Assembly: GCA_910584525.1 (NCBI GenBank)
Contig: CAJUAT010000002.1
Coordinates: forward strand, 29,183-93,182
DNA length: 64,000 nucleotides
Direction: 5' to 3'
Source: an uncultured Muribaculaceae bacterium
GTDB lineage: Bacteria; Bacteroidota; Bacteroidia; Bacteroidales; Muribaculaceae
The position numbers and the translations under genes are program-made. Below, piece by piece: positions 46,606 through 56,079 of the stretch (position 1 is its first letter; every line of letters starts with the position of its first letter). The notes beneath the pieces are model-generated. The model saw nothing but the letters and a program-made list of their open reading frames with translations. It had not been told where the DNA came from and did no database searches.

Positions 46606-49600
46606 TTAGTTAAGTCCGTCTATAAGGATAAACGGTGCCCAATACTGCGGTTGTGTATAATCGGTATTTTCTCTGAGGAACTTTTGTGCTCCGGTCAGAG
46701 CCTGATGCTTTGATTTACCCTGCACCAGCAACTCATAGAATTTTTTCATCAGCAAAGAAGTAGCGGCGTCGTTCACGGGCCAGAGGCTTGCGACGAGGGC
46801 ATTGACACCAGCCTTCTTGAAAGCTCGCTGCAGGCCGTAAACGCCGTCGTTCTCCGTTTTACCCAGGCCAGTCTCGCATGCCGACATCACCACCATATCC
46901 ACGCCGCGCAGGTCCATGCCGGCAATCTCCGATGAATGTAGAATGCCGTCGTCGACATTGTCGGGCATAGGCTTTGCACGCAGCCTGTTGTTGGCACCGG
47001 CCATCAGCAGCCCGCTGCGGGCCATGACCTTATCCTCACGGCTCATGGGCACAGTCTCCGTGTCGCCCACAAGCATACGCTGTGCCTTGCCCGTCGCCTT
47101 GCTGTCGCCCAGCGCGAAACCGTGCGTAGCTATATGTATCACGTCATGACGCCCGCCTGACAATGCCTTGAACGAGGTTTCCGTGCCCTCGGCGCCCGTA
47201 TACATCGCCGTGGTGATTTTCCTGCCGTTGAGCCGGCTCTCTATATCCTTGGCTTCGGCAAGAGTGCCGGGGAGATAAGCCACGCCACGGCGCATAAGGG
47301 TGTCGATGCCCAAATCCCTGTCGAGCCATTCCAGAGTGCGCGTGGGCTGAGTAGTCACGTCGCCATATTTCTCGGCCTCCTTCTGCAGTTCCTCCACGTC
47401 GGCATCGTAGCTGATGCCGCCATATATCACGGCATTCCTGACTTTACGGCGATTGCCGCTGCCGACATTGCGCGTCGACGACACCCGGTATAGATCCCAT
47501 CTGTCGCTTACCAGCTTATCTTTCGACTCGAAATCGGCGAGGGATTCGAGCGGCACGGCATGCAGGGCGCCCGCCGGCGAGAAATATATGCGTTCGGCAT
47601 CGCCGACAGCTTTTGCGAGGGGTTTCCACACAGCTTCGGAAAGGCTCGGGAAATTACGGCGGTTCAGTGCGGAACGGGGCACAGTCAGCGCCACGGCCAC
47701 CGGACTCTCGCTGTCGCGCCGCAACACATAGGCCATGTAATGGCGGTTGTCGAGGGTATCGCACGCATCCGAATATTCGGCAAATTCCACCGCCGCCTCA
47801 CGTTTGCCCAACGCCTTGCGCACGTTGCGCCAGCCGACATTGAAGTTGTCGGAGAGGCGTCCGCAATATGCGGCGAGGAATGCCTCCTGTGTATCCGTCA
47901 CACGCGCCAGCGAATCGAGATTCAGGGAGAGCAGGTCGCCGCCCGCCTGATAGCGTGCCAGCGTCAGCCGGTTGAGGTTATACGACTCGTAAGCAGCCGC
48001 CACTTTCGAGTCGCCCGTTTCAGCTATGGCCTCGCGGATACCTCGGTCGGTATCGAGAAGAAGTCCTTTGCCCAACAGAAGGTTGTCGTAAGCCGCACGC
48101 GTCATGGCCGTGTCGCCGCTCTCTGCCACATACCCGTGGAAGTCGTTCATCAGGAAGGGCGAATACTTGTTCCAGAAAGTGGCGCGTATCGCCGACGACA
48201 TGTTCAGGAACGAGCCCGACACATAATCCCTGACGTTGCGGCCATATTCCATAGCCAAGGCGTTGCGGCGTGATTTGTCGCCGAGAATATCGGCGCCGTT
48301 TACATAGCTGCGGAGTATATGGAGATAATTGGCGCTGCTCTTGCCGCGCAGCATGGTGTCGGCCACGGCCAGCCCATGCTCCATGAGGCGCCGACCCTCT
48401 TCGGCATGCCCCAGCTCTATCCTGTGAAGTCCCTGAAGCGCCTCCGCACGGGGTAGAAACTCTCCCTGATCCGCGCTGAGCCCGGCAAGTAGCCTGTCGC
48501 CATATTTCAGACATCTCACGGTATCGCCAAGATGATAATATGCATTCGACAGATTATGCAATGAGGGAAGCAGTGCCTTGTCTCCTATGTCGTCGCGTGC
48601 GTTGAGGCAGCCTTCAAGGCGGTCGGCATAGGTCTTCAGCTTCTCTTTGTCGTCAAGCCTGTCAGGCACCATGTTGCAGCAAAGATTGCTGAGGGCCGCC
48701 AGCTCATAAGGCGAGTGCGCTATGCCGTTTTTTTCGGCAATGGCGGTGTCATGGATCCGGAGTATTCTCTCGCTGAGCTCGGCCACCTTCTCGTAATCGC
48801 CCAGATTGCCGTAAATCACGCTCGCGGAAAGATCCGACTCAAGGTCTATCAACCCGTAAGAGCCATTCTTGTTTTTGCGCAGGTCCTCATACTCTTTATG
48901 ATGGGCAAGCTGAGCGCCATAATCGGTGTTTTTCTCATCCACGGCAATGAGCCAGCTGAGAGCCGTCATTTGTCTGTTGAGATTATACGGATGATATTTT
49001 CGTGTAAGGTCGAGAGCTTTCTGCGCCAGACCAGCGGCAGTCTCCAGATCGCCGATACCGAAGAATATCTCGGCACCGTTTACGAGCAGAACCTGATAAG
49101 CCTCATCCTGTTCATTGTCAAGAGCCGCCATCCCGTCGAGGGCTATGCGTGCATAGCGTGCGGCTCCTTTCAGATCACCAAGTTGACCCAGGGTATTGGC
49201 ATAATTCACGCATTCCTTGAAATAACCATAGGGGTTTGCCACCGAATCGGCACGGCTCGCTTCCATATTCCGGAGCATCAATGCCTCCATCTGAGCCAGC
49301 GATTTGTGGCCTTCGGTATTGTACAATATCACCTGAGCCCTGATATGTTGCGGCGAATTTTCGCCATGGAGCCGGGCGGCGATATCCACATTTTCCCTAC
49401 GCAGATTATATGCGGAATCAGTCTGTCCCAACTTGGCATAACAGGAAGCGAGGAATGTCATGTCGTCGAGATTTCCGCGCACACCTTCGGCGCCTGCCAA
49501 ACGCGACAGCCTGTCATATTCGAGACAGTCATTTATGGCATCTCTATACGCACCCGCTTCTCTATGAATCCGGGACCGTGTCAGATATGATGACCTTTTG

Positions 49601-51300
49601 ACGGTTTCCGACACCCCTGGTCGGGCTATCAGGCTGTCGCACAGAGCCACAGCCTCGTCATAACGGTACATGTCGGAAAGGAGTGACGCCTTCCCCTGCA
49701 GATACCCTTCTACCAGTTGCGTGCCGTCATACGGCAGCTGCCGGCACAGCTCTATGCTTTCGTCGATAAGCTGCAAAGCCTCTCCATATCTTCCCGCTTC
49801 GCGATAGGCATTGGCTCCTGCAACCAACACATACACGTATGAACGAGGATTCGACACCCGAAGCCCCGATGAATGTTGAAGCAACTGCCTGAAATCCTCG
49901 GGCCACGTGCTGCTGTGCGAACTGTACGAACATCGGAACATGGCCTGCTCCGCATCCAGCGCCCGCGCGTCCTCGGCAGGATACATCCCTCTTATTATGC
50001 GGTAGGCCTCCCGGCTGTCGTTGAAAGCCTGTCCCATATTACCCTTGGCTGACTCGACACCCGATTTTGTCTTGAGGTATGTGGAATATTCCTCGCTTTG
50101 CTTAGACTTAAGGCCGTCGAAAATACCATGCCAGCTTGCCAGCAATTCATCGCATTCCCTTATCTTGCCTTGATTCAGATACCCGGATGCCAGCGACGCA
50201 TACAGGGCAGACAAAATATCCACATTCTCCCTGTTGGGCGTGCCGCATATCTCCAGTCCCTTCATATACGCCTGCTGCGACTTTACCGGATTTGAATAGG
50301 CAGCGCCAAGATTACCGTAAACCGTGGCCAGATTCACCCCGAGGTAATTCCCTCTGCGCTCAACATCCTGCAGGATTCCTTCCAGACGTCTCACGGCTTC
50401 CGTCCTGTCGCCCATATTGCCGTAGATACTTGCCAGCCGGGTGTCGGACCCGCTTTTCCATATCGGCGCCAGTCCATATTTTTCACCTTCCGACAGCAAC
50501 CCGTTTGCTTTCAGTTCGCATTCCAGCCAGCGGCGTGAATCCGTGCCTGCCACGGCGTAACCTTGATTTACATACAGCATGGCCGTTCGCCGGTAGAGTT
50601 CGCCGATCAGCTCATCGGTGCCATTGAACCAACTCTGCCGCGGAAGACTCAGTATTTCCCCGATGGCACTGCTGTAGAAATTCTCCTTTTCATCGGCGGT
50701 TTTCGCCTCTTCGGCCGCTACTGTGCAATCATAGCCATGGGCATAATTCTCGAAAGCGAGCTTCGCCGTGTCGCCCTTGGCGCGATAGTACTGTATGTTG
50801 TTGCGCCGGATTTCCAGGATCTTGCCGATATTTTTCTTCTGACCTGCCTGTGCCAACACCACGGCATAATTCGAGGAGTTCTCCACATATTGCGGCGACT
50901 GGCGGCCATAGAGCTTTTCATATACATCGAGACTCTTCTTCATGTGCTCCATGGAGAGTTTCAGCATCCGCGGCTCGGGAGAATCCGGATTGCTCATCGC
51001 CAAATATATGGCACCCAGATTTCCATGCAAAGTGGCGTTGTCATCGCTATTTTTGCCGTATGCTTTCACCACCAGCGGCTCCATTTCGGTCATCAGCCTT
51101 GCAGCCTCGGCGAAGTTCCGCGACTGATATGCCTGGCCGGCAAGCTGGTCGAGCGAGTCCATGGTAGCCTTTTCTGCCGCGCTGACAGCCTTACGGCTCC
51201 TTTTGGCCGCCGATGCCACATCAGGCTCAAGAAGCATATATGCTCCCCATGCCAGAATTATTACGGCAAGAAGATATGGAAGAGAATTTATTCGTTTCAT
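46606..51300 (-). CDS. TPR-CHAT (caspase-like) protease-like protein, 1564 residues
   Basis: An N-terminal hydrophobic segment (LPYLLAVIILAWGAYMLLEP) may be a membrane anchor or a signal peptide with a possible VASA-A cleavage site. About 1100 residues of helical TPR-like repeats follow. The C-terminal 300 or so residues form a CHAT domain, a clan CD cysteine protease relative, with both catalytic residues: His near 1393 in DVIHIATHGFALGD and Cys near 1475 in VVMSACETGLGK, plus ASLWPVNDAATSLLMKKFYE. Lies between lptE and the TPR-secG pair, which are usually close together in Bacteroidota (from memory). Substrate unknown. Confidence 0.88.
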   Translation of the reverse strand: MKRINSLPYLLAVIILAWGAYMLLEPDVASAAKRSRKAVSAAEKATMDSLDQLAGQAYQSRNFAEAARLMTEMEPLVVKAYGKNSDDNATLHGNLGAIYLAMSNPDSPEPRMLKLSMEHMKKSLDVYEKLYGRQSPQYVENSSNYAVVLAQAGQKKNIGKILEIRRNNIQYYRAKGDTAKLAFENYAHGYDCTVAAEEAKTADEKENFYSSAIGEILSLPRQSWFNGTDELIGELYRRTAMLYVNQGYAVAGTDSRRWLECELKANGLLSEGEKYGLAPIWKSGSDTRLASIYGNMGDRTEAVRRLEGILQDVERRGNYLGVNLATVYGNLGAAYSNPVKSQQAYMKGLEICGTPNRENVDILSALYASLASGYLNQGKIRECDELLASWHGIFDGLKSKQSEEYSTYLKTKSGVESAKGNMGQAFNDSREAYRIIRGMYPAEDARALDAEQAMFRCSYSSHSSTWPEDFRQLLQHSSGLRVSNPRSYVYVLVAGANAYREAGRYGEALQLIDESIELCRQLPYDGTQLVEGYLQGKASLLSDMYRYDEAVALCDSLIARPGVSETVKRSSYLTRSRIHREAGAYRDAINDCLEYDRLSRLAGAEGVRGNLDDMTFLASCYAKLGQTDSAYNLRRENVDIAARLHGENSPQHIRAQVILYNTEGHKSLAQMEALMLRNMEASRADSVANPYGYFKECVNYANTLGQLGDLKGAARYARIALDGMAALDNEQDEAYQVLLVNGAEIFFGIGDLETAAGLAQKALDLTRKYHPYNLNRQMTALSWLIAVDEKNTDYGAQLAHHKEYEDLRKNKNGSYGLIDLESDLSASVIYGNLGDYEKVAELSERILRIHDTAIAEKNGIAHSPYELAALSNLCCNMVPDRLDDKEKLKTYADRLEGCLNARDDIGDKALLPSLHNLSNAYYHLGDTVRCLKYGDRLLAGLSADQGEFLPRAEALQGLHRIELGHAEEGRRLMEHGLAVADTMLRGKSSANYLHILRSYVNGADILGDKSRRNALAMEYGRNVRDYVSGSFLNMSSAIRATFWNKYSPFLMNDFHGYVAESGDTAMTRAAYDNLLLGKGLLLDTDRGIREAIAETGDSKVAAAYESYNLNRLTLARYQAGGDLLSLNLDSLARVTDTQEAFLAAYCGRLSDNFNVGWRNVRKALGKREAAVEFAEYSDACDTLDNRHYMAYVLRRDSESPVAVALTVPRSALNRRNFPSLSEAVWKPLAKAVGDAERIYFSPAGALHAVPLESLADFESKDKLVSDRWDLYRVSSTRNVGSGNRRKVRNAVIYGGISYDADVEELQKEAEKYGDVTTQPTRTLEWLDRDLGIDTLMRRGVAYLPGTLAEAKDIESRLNGRKITTAMYTGAEGTETSFKALSGGRHDVIHIATHGFALGDSKATGKAQRMLVGDTETVPMSREDKVMARSGLLMAGANNRLRAKPMPDNVDDGILHSSEIAGMDLRGVDMVVMSACETGLGKTENDGVYGLQRAFKKAGVNALVASLWPVNDAATSLLMKKFYELLVQGKSKHQALTGAQKFLRENTDYTQPQYWAPFILIDGLN

Positions 51301-51343
51301 AGGTCAGGATTGCAAGATTTATAGAAGGAGAGAAACAGGAAGA

Positions 51344-51889
51344 TTACCAGTTGCCGAAAGTGGAGTTGAAGATTAGCGTCACGAGTTCCTCGCTGATCTG
51401 ACGGCAGAGGTCGTCCTGCACATCGGTGAGCATGAGCGACGAGGAGAACTGCCGGTATGCCGAGAAGCTCTGGTCGAGATTGTTGGCCGGGTTCTTGTTG
51501 TCGGTATACACTACATGCACCGTTATCGTCAGTCTTGTCTCAGTGGCATAAGCGTCGGTACCCACGGCCTGTGGCGAGAGGGTGTAGCCGGTGATTTCGC
51601 CGCGGAGTTCGAGGTCGGAGTTGCCGTCGACGGTGCTCAGCCGCGTATTGCGCTGCACATAGTCGAGCAACTCGTTCTCGAAGGTCTGCTGCAGCGGAGG
51701 ATACACCAGCGCGGCACGTATCGGGAAGTCACTGATATTCACCGTCTTGTATATGTCGTAATTGATGGCGGAGCCGTTGAGGGTATACCGCGGTATACAT
51801 CCCCCGAGGGGCATAAGTGCCGCGAGCGCCAGCAGGAGCACCGACATATTAAGAGCGCGTTCCTTAAAATTTCGGGGTCGTAGGTTCAT
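51344..51889 (-). CDS. lptE: LptE-like LPS assembly lipoprotein
   Basis: 181 residues. Lipobox LMPLGGC gives an outer membrane lipoprotein; mature part has SDFPIRAALVYPPLQQTFEN and DLELRGEITGYTLSPQAVGT as in the Bacteroidota LptE family, partner of LptD in lipopolysaccharide insertion. The ATG at 51889 overlaps the regulator stop (ATGA). The first 14 residues ([14 protein letters not shown]) are encoded by a 33-base sequence shared with the repeat at 63.75 kb; an ATG at 51847 would remove most of them. Confidence 0.85.
   Translation of the reverse strand: MNLRPRNFKERALNMSVLLLALAALMPLGGCIPRYTLNGSAINYDIYKTVNISDFPIRAALVYPPLQQTFENELLDYVQRNTRLSTVDGNSDLELRGEITGYTLSPQAVGTDAYATETRLTITVHVVYTDNKNPANNLDQSFSAYRQFSSSLMLTDVQDDLCRQISEELVTLIFNSTFGNW
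51853..51885 (+). repeat. Lone end of a dispersed palindromic repeat at the lptE start
   Basis: Thirty-three bases beginning AGAGCGCGTTCCTTAAAATT match 63749-63781 with one difference. There the sequence is the left end of an imperfect palindrome; here it stands alone within the first codons of lptE. Confidence 0.7.
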
Positions 51890-53076
51890 TCTATGTTCAG
51901 GTCGTGAAGTTTACGGTAAAGGGTACGCAACGATATGTTTAGGTCGTCGGCGGTTTTGCGTTTGTTGCCGTCGTTTTTCGCCAAAGCGGCCTGTATGGTC
52001 ATTTTCTCCGACTCCTCCAGCGGATTTGACGCCGACATGTCGAAGAGCATTTTCTCGGGATATTTTATCAGCGAAGTCACCCGTTTTTCATCGGCCACGG
52101 GTTCATCGGCCACGGATGTATATCTTACGCTGCCCCGTTCCGCTTCGAGGGCGTCAATACGCTCTTTGAGGCGGTCGGTTTCGTCACGCAACGCCATGAC
52201 GAGGCGCAGTAGCATTTTCTGGCGGTCGTCGTCGTTCTGCTGCCGCTGCGCGGGCAACGAGCTCCCTCCCGGATGCAGATACTCTGCAAGGATGTCGCGG
52301 GTCACGGTCTCGCCGGCATTGAAAAGGGCCACCTGCTCCACCACATTCTTCAGCTGACGCACATTGCCGGGCCAGCGTTGCAGCTCCATAAGCCGCATGG
52401 CCCCCTCGTCGAAGATTATAGGCGTCGTACGGTATTTGTGGCTGAAGTCGGAGGCGAACTTCCTGGCCAGCAGGCTTACGTCGGCACCCCGGTCATGAAG
52501 ATTGGGGACAGTGATAATTATCGTGGAAAGCCTGTAATAGAGGTCTTCGCGGAACTTCCCCTTTCTTACAGCTTCGAGGAGGTCGACATTGGTGGCGGCC
52601 ACCACCCGCACATCGGCTCGCTGAACCGTGGATGAACCCACCTTCAGGAACTCTCCCGTCTCGAGCACCCTCAGCAGACGCGCCTGTGTGGTCATCGGCA
52701 GTTCCGCGATTTCATCGAGGAAAATCGTTCCTCCGTCCGCCTCTTCGAAATAACCCTTGCGGGTGGCTATCGCTCCCGTGAACGAACCCTTCTCATGGCC
52801 GAAAAGCTCCGAGTCGATAGTACCTTCCGGTATGGCGCCGCAGTTGACGGCTATGTATTTCTTATGTTTTCGTGCGCCGCACTGATGTATGATCTTGGGG
52901 AAGAACTCCTTGCCGGCGCCGCTTTCGCCCGTCACCAGCACCGACAGATCCACCGGCGCCACACGTATCGCCCGCGATATCGCATTCAGCAACGCCGCCG
53001 AATTCCCTATTATCTGAAAGCGCTGCTTTACCGACAGCACCTCTGAATCAATTTCCTCTATTTTATTCTCTGCCAT
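51886..53076 (-). CDS. Sigma-54-dependent activator (AAA+, no receiver domain)
   Basis: 396 residues. The N-terminus goes almost directly into the sigma-54 AAA+ domain: Walker [19 protein letters not shown]-type loop [18 protein letters not shown], Walker [14 protein letters not shown]. The C-terminal helix-turn-helix is Fis-like ([20 protein letters not shown]). With no sensor domain, control is probably by level or by a partner. In Bacteroidota it commonly precedes lptE and secG. Translationally coupled to lptE. Confidence 0.93.
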   Translation of the reverse strand: MAENKIEEIDSEVLSVKQRFQIIGNSAALLNAISRAIRVAPVDLSVLVTGESGAGKEFFPKIIHQCGARKHKKYIAVNCGAIPEGTIDSELFGHEKGSFTGAIATRKGYFEEADGGTIFLDEIAELPMTTQARLLRVLETGEFLKVGSSTVQRADVRVVAATNVDLLEAVRKGKFREDLYYRLSTIIITVPNLHDRGADVSLLARKFASDFSHKYRTTPIIFDEGAMRLMELQRWPGNVRQLKNVVEQVALFNAGETVTRDILAEYLHPGGSSLPAQRQQNDDDRQKMLLRLVMALRDETDRLKERIDALEAERGSVRYTSVADEPVADEKRVTSLIKYPEKMLFDMSASNPLEESEKMTIQAALAKNDGNKRKTADDLNISLRTLYRKLHDLNIE

Positions 53077-53095
53077 TTCGATTCTTAATCTCCTA

Positions 53096-53126
53096 CAAAG
53101 TTAATAATTTTAGTCTCGTTATCAAA
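53096..53126 (-). promoter_or_regulatory. Promoter of the sigma54 activator-lptE operon
   Basis: Minus strand TTTG (53123-53126), 19-base spacer, TAACTTTG (53096-53103). Twenty bases from the -7 box to the ATG. Confidence 0.78.
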
Positions 53127-53252
53127 AACCATTCCCAAAGACTTTTGGGCTCTTTTTGGGGGAATCACAGAACTGAACCGGAACTGCACCGAAAAAAAGA
53201 TTGAGGCCTTTTTATAAATTTATCAATCAATTGATAATAAAGGTTATAGTAG

Positions 53253-53283
53253 TTGGAAATCTTCTAAAAATATAGTAACTTTG
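53253..53283 (+). promoter_or_regulatory. Promoter of the beta-galactosidase operon
   Basis: TTG (53253-53255), 20-base spacer, TAACTTTG (53276-53283). A TATCAA/TTGATA inverted repeat (53221-53236) lies just upstream and could be an operator. The leader to the ATG at 53560 is about 270 bases and contains the palindromic element. Confidence 0.75.
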
Positions 53284-53321
53284 CTTATCGGCAATGGAAC
53301 AGAAGAAGAATATGACTGTTG

Positions 53322-53530
53322 AGAAACTGTTTAAATTTATGAGCCAATGATTTTGAGAAGATTTTTGAGGGATTTCCGCAAGTTGAGGAGGGAGCGATGC
53401 GGGCATCGTGACCGACGAACCCCGAAGGGCTCGCGGTACGCAAATCTTGGCGGAAAGCACCAAAAAGATTCTTAAAAGCATGGCTTCATAAATTATAATA
53501 AAAATTCTCACATAAATTTAAACAGTTTCT
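53322..53530. repeat. Palindromic repeat element 1, with 20-bp terminal inverted repeats
   Basis: Perfect 20-bp terminal inverted repeats (53322-53341 and 53511-53530). Inside, 53335-53383 and 53446-53494 are imperfectly complementary. The centre reads GGAG, then CGATGC-GG-GCATCG (53395-53408), then TGACCGA. No ORF is supported inside. Whether it is a MITE-like mobile element or a structured RNA leader is open. Confidence 0.75.
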
Positions 53531-53559
53531 AAAATACCGTTGCGTTAACCCAAAACAAG

Positions 53560-56007
53560 ATGATCGACAACAGCAAGAAATTATTATCGGCCCTGCTTAT
53601 GGGCACACTCGTCATAACGTCGGCGATGGCCGACAGAAGCGACATTAAATTGAAAAGCTGGGATTTTTCCCGCGACTCTCTCAAGTGGGAACAGGTAACT
53701 GTCCCACACGACTGGGCCATCTATGGTCCCTTCGACCGGAGCCATGACCTTCAGAAAGTGGCCGTGGAGCAGAACGGCGAGAAGGAGGAGACCTGGAAGA
53801 CCGGGCGCACCGGCGGCCTACCCTATGTAGGCAAAGGGTGGTACCGCACCGCCGTAAACATTCCCGACACGGGCGGGAGAGCCTTCACCCTCAAATTCGA
53901 CGGTGCCATGAGCCATGCCCGCGTGAAAGTCAACGGCAAAGAGGTGGCTTACTGGCCCTATGGCTACAACAGCTTCCTCGTGGACCTCGGCAATGTGGCA
54001 CGCCCCGGCGAGAACATCATCGAGGTGAGCCTCGAGAACAAACCACAGAGTTCCCGCTGGTATCCCGGTGCCGGCCTATACCGTAACGTGCATCTGATAT
54101 CCACCCCGAAACTTCACATACCCGTATGGGGCACTTACGTGACTACCCCGAAAGTATCGGATGAATATGCGTCGGTATCCGTCGACATGAAGATTGCGGG
54201 CGCCACTCAGTCAAAGGAATGGCCCTACGGCGAAAAAATAGACGTCAACTCGATAATCCTCGACCCTCAGGGCCGCGAAGTGGCTTCCGACAACTCCACA
54301 TACATAGCACGCGGCCAGAATTTCAGGCAGAACTTCCTCGTCAGCAAGCCTGACCTCTGGAGTCCGGAAAATCCGGCGCTCTATACACTGAGGACCACCC
54401 TGTCGGCCGACGGAAAAGTCGTGGACATGTACGACACCCGTTTCGGCATCCGGCAGCTGGAATATATCCCCGAGAAGGGTTTCTTCCTCAACGGCAAGCC
54501 CACAAAATTCAAGGGCGTATGCAACCATCACGACCTTGGTCCGTTAGGAGCGGCCGTCAACAAGTCGGCGTTGCGCCACCAGCTGGAACTCCTCAAGGAT
54601 ATGGGAGCCAACGCCGTGCGCACCTCCCACAACATGCCGGCACCCGAGCTTGCCGAACTCTGCGATGAAATGGGCATCATGCTCATGGTGGAGCCTTTCG
54701 ACGACTGGGGTTTCCGTCCCAAGTCGCCCAACGGCTACGGCTCAGTATTCAACGAATGGGCAGAGCGTGATATCACCAACATGGTAGAGCAGTTCCGCAA
54801 CCATCCGTCGGTGGTGATGTGGTCGATAGGCAATGAGGTGCCGAGCCAGTGGGGTCCCACCGGCATCGACGAACTTACCATGCTCCAGAACCTTGTGCAC
54901 CGCCTCGACCCCACACGTCCCGTGACCTGCGGTATGGACCAGATCAACTCCGTTGTCGACAACGGTTTCGCCGCCGCCCTCGACATACCCGGTTTCAATT
55001 ACAAGCCGCAGTATTACGACACGGTCTATGCCCGGTTGCCGCAGCACATGGTGCTGGGTTCCGAGACTGCCTCCACCGTTTCCTCCCGAGGCGATTACCA
55101 TTTCCCGGTAACCTTCCCCGACAAGGATGGACATCAGGTGGTGATGCATCCCGACAACCAGTCGAGCAGCTATGACCTGGAGACATGCTCATGGTCGAAT
55201 ATACCCGACCTTGACTTTGCCCGCGACGATGACGACGAGTGGGTGCTCGGCCAGTTCGTATGGACAGGCTTCGACTACCTCGGCGAGCCGTCGCCCTACG
55301 ACACCGACGCCTGGCCCTCGCACAGCTCTGTGTTCGGCATAATCGACCTCGCCTCTCTGCCAAAGGACCGATACTATCTATACCGGTCGCAATGGAACAA
55401 GAACGACAAGACCCTTCACATCCTCCCCCACTGGACATGGCCGGGACGTGAAGGAGAGGTGACACCCGTATTCGTATACACCGACTCTCCGAAAGCGGAG
55501 CTGTTTGTAAACGGCAAGAGCCAGGGCATGCGCGAGAAAAACGACTCAACGGTGGTGAACCGCTATCGTCTGATGTGGAACGAGGTCCGTTACGAGCCGG
55601 GAGAGCTGAAAGTGGTCAGCTATGACAAGGCGGGTAACAAGACCGGAGAAGCCGTTGTCAGGACGGCTGGCAAGCCTGACCATATAGTGCTGAGCGCCAA
55701 CCGCAATGTCCTTGAGGCCGACGGCGAAGATTTGGCATACGTGACGGTACAGGTAGCCGACAAAGATGGGAACATCATCCCGGGCGACAGCCGTGAGGTC
55801 AACTTCAAGGTAAGCGGCGCCGGCAAGTTCCGTGCCGCCGCCAACGGCGACCCCACATCGCTGCGTCTGTTCCACCTCCCCCAGACCGACCTCTTCAGCG
55901 GTGCCGCCACAGCCATCGTGCAGAGCGCCGACAAACCGGGCAACGTGACTCTCAAGGTTTCCGCCAAAGGCGTGAAGCCCGCAACAATTACATTACCCGT
56001 GAAATAA
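53560..56007 (+). CDS. Secreted GH2 beta-galactosidase
   Basis: 815 residues; signal peptide ending near AMA-D, no lipobox. Glycoside hydrolase family 2 order: sugar-binding sandwich (YVGKGWYRTAVNIPDTGG), Ig-like domain, TIM barrel, then DUF4982 and a C-terminal GH2 domain. Acid/base Glu426 in MWSIGNEVPSQW and nucleophile Glu502 in VLGSETASTV are present. Next to galK and galM, beta-galactosidase is the likely activity, giving galactose in the periplasm. No transporter or SusCD pair is nearby. Confidence 0.9.
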   Translation: MIDNSKKLLSALLMGTLVITSAMADRSDIKLKSWDFSRDSLKWEQVTVPHDWAIYGPFDRSHDLQKVAVEQNGEKEETWKTGRTGGLPYVGKGWYRTAVNIPDTGGRAFTLKFDGAMSHARVKVNGKEVAYWPYGYNSFLVDLGNVARPGENIIEVSLENKPQSSRWYPGAGLYRNVHLISTPKLHIPVWGTYVTTPKVSDEYASVSVDMKIAGATQSKEWPYGEKIDVNSIILDPQGREVASDNSTYIARGQNFRQNFLVSKPDLWSPENPALYTLRTTLSADGKVVDMYDTRFGIRQLEYIPEKGFFLNGKPTKFKGVCNHHDLGPLGAAVNKSALRHQLELLKDMGANAVRTSHNMPAPELAELCDEMGIMLMVEPFDDWGFRPKSPNGYGSVFNEWAERDITNMVEQFRNHPSVVMWSIGNEVPSQWGPTGIDELTMLQNLVHRLDPTRPVTCGMDQINSVVDNGFAAALDIPGFNYKPQYYDTVYARLPQHMVLGSETASTVSSRGDYHFPVTFPDKDGHQVVMHPDNQSSSYDLETCSWSNIPDLDFARDDDDEWVLGQFVWTGFDYLGEPSPYDTDAWPSHSSVFGIIDLASLPKDRYYLYRSQWNKNDKTLHILPHWTWPGREGEVTPVFVYTDSPKAELFVNGKSQGMREKNDSTVVNRYRLMWNEVRYEPGELKVVSYDKAGNKTGEAVVRTAGKPDHIVLSANRNVLEADGEDLAYVTVQVADKDGNIIPGDSREVNFKVSGAGKFRAAANGDPTSLRLFHLPQTDLFSGAATAIVQSADKPGNVTLKVSAKGVKPATITLPVK

Positions 56008-56027
56008 CAACAGTAAAAAATAACCGA

Positions 56028-56069
56028 GGTATTTATCCTTAAAAATCAGGTATTTATCCTTAAAAATCA
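56028..56069 (+). repeat. Perfect 21-base tandem duplication upstream of galK
   Basis: Two identical copies (56028-56048 and 56049-56069) of a sequence starting GGTATTTATCC, ending 10 bases before the galK ATG. Confidence 0.9.
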
Positions 56070-56079
56070 TCACGACAGA

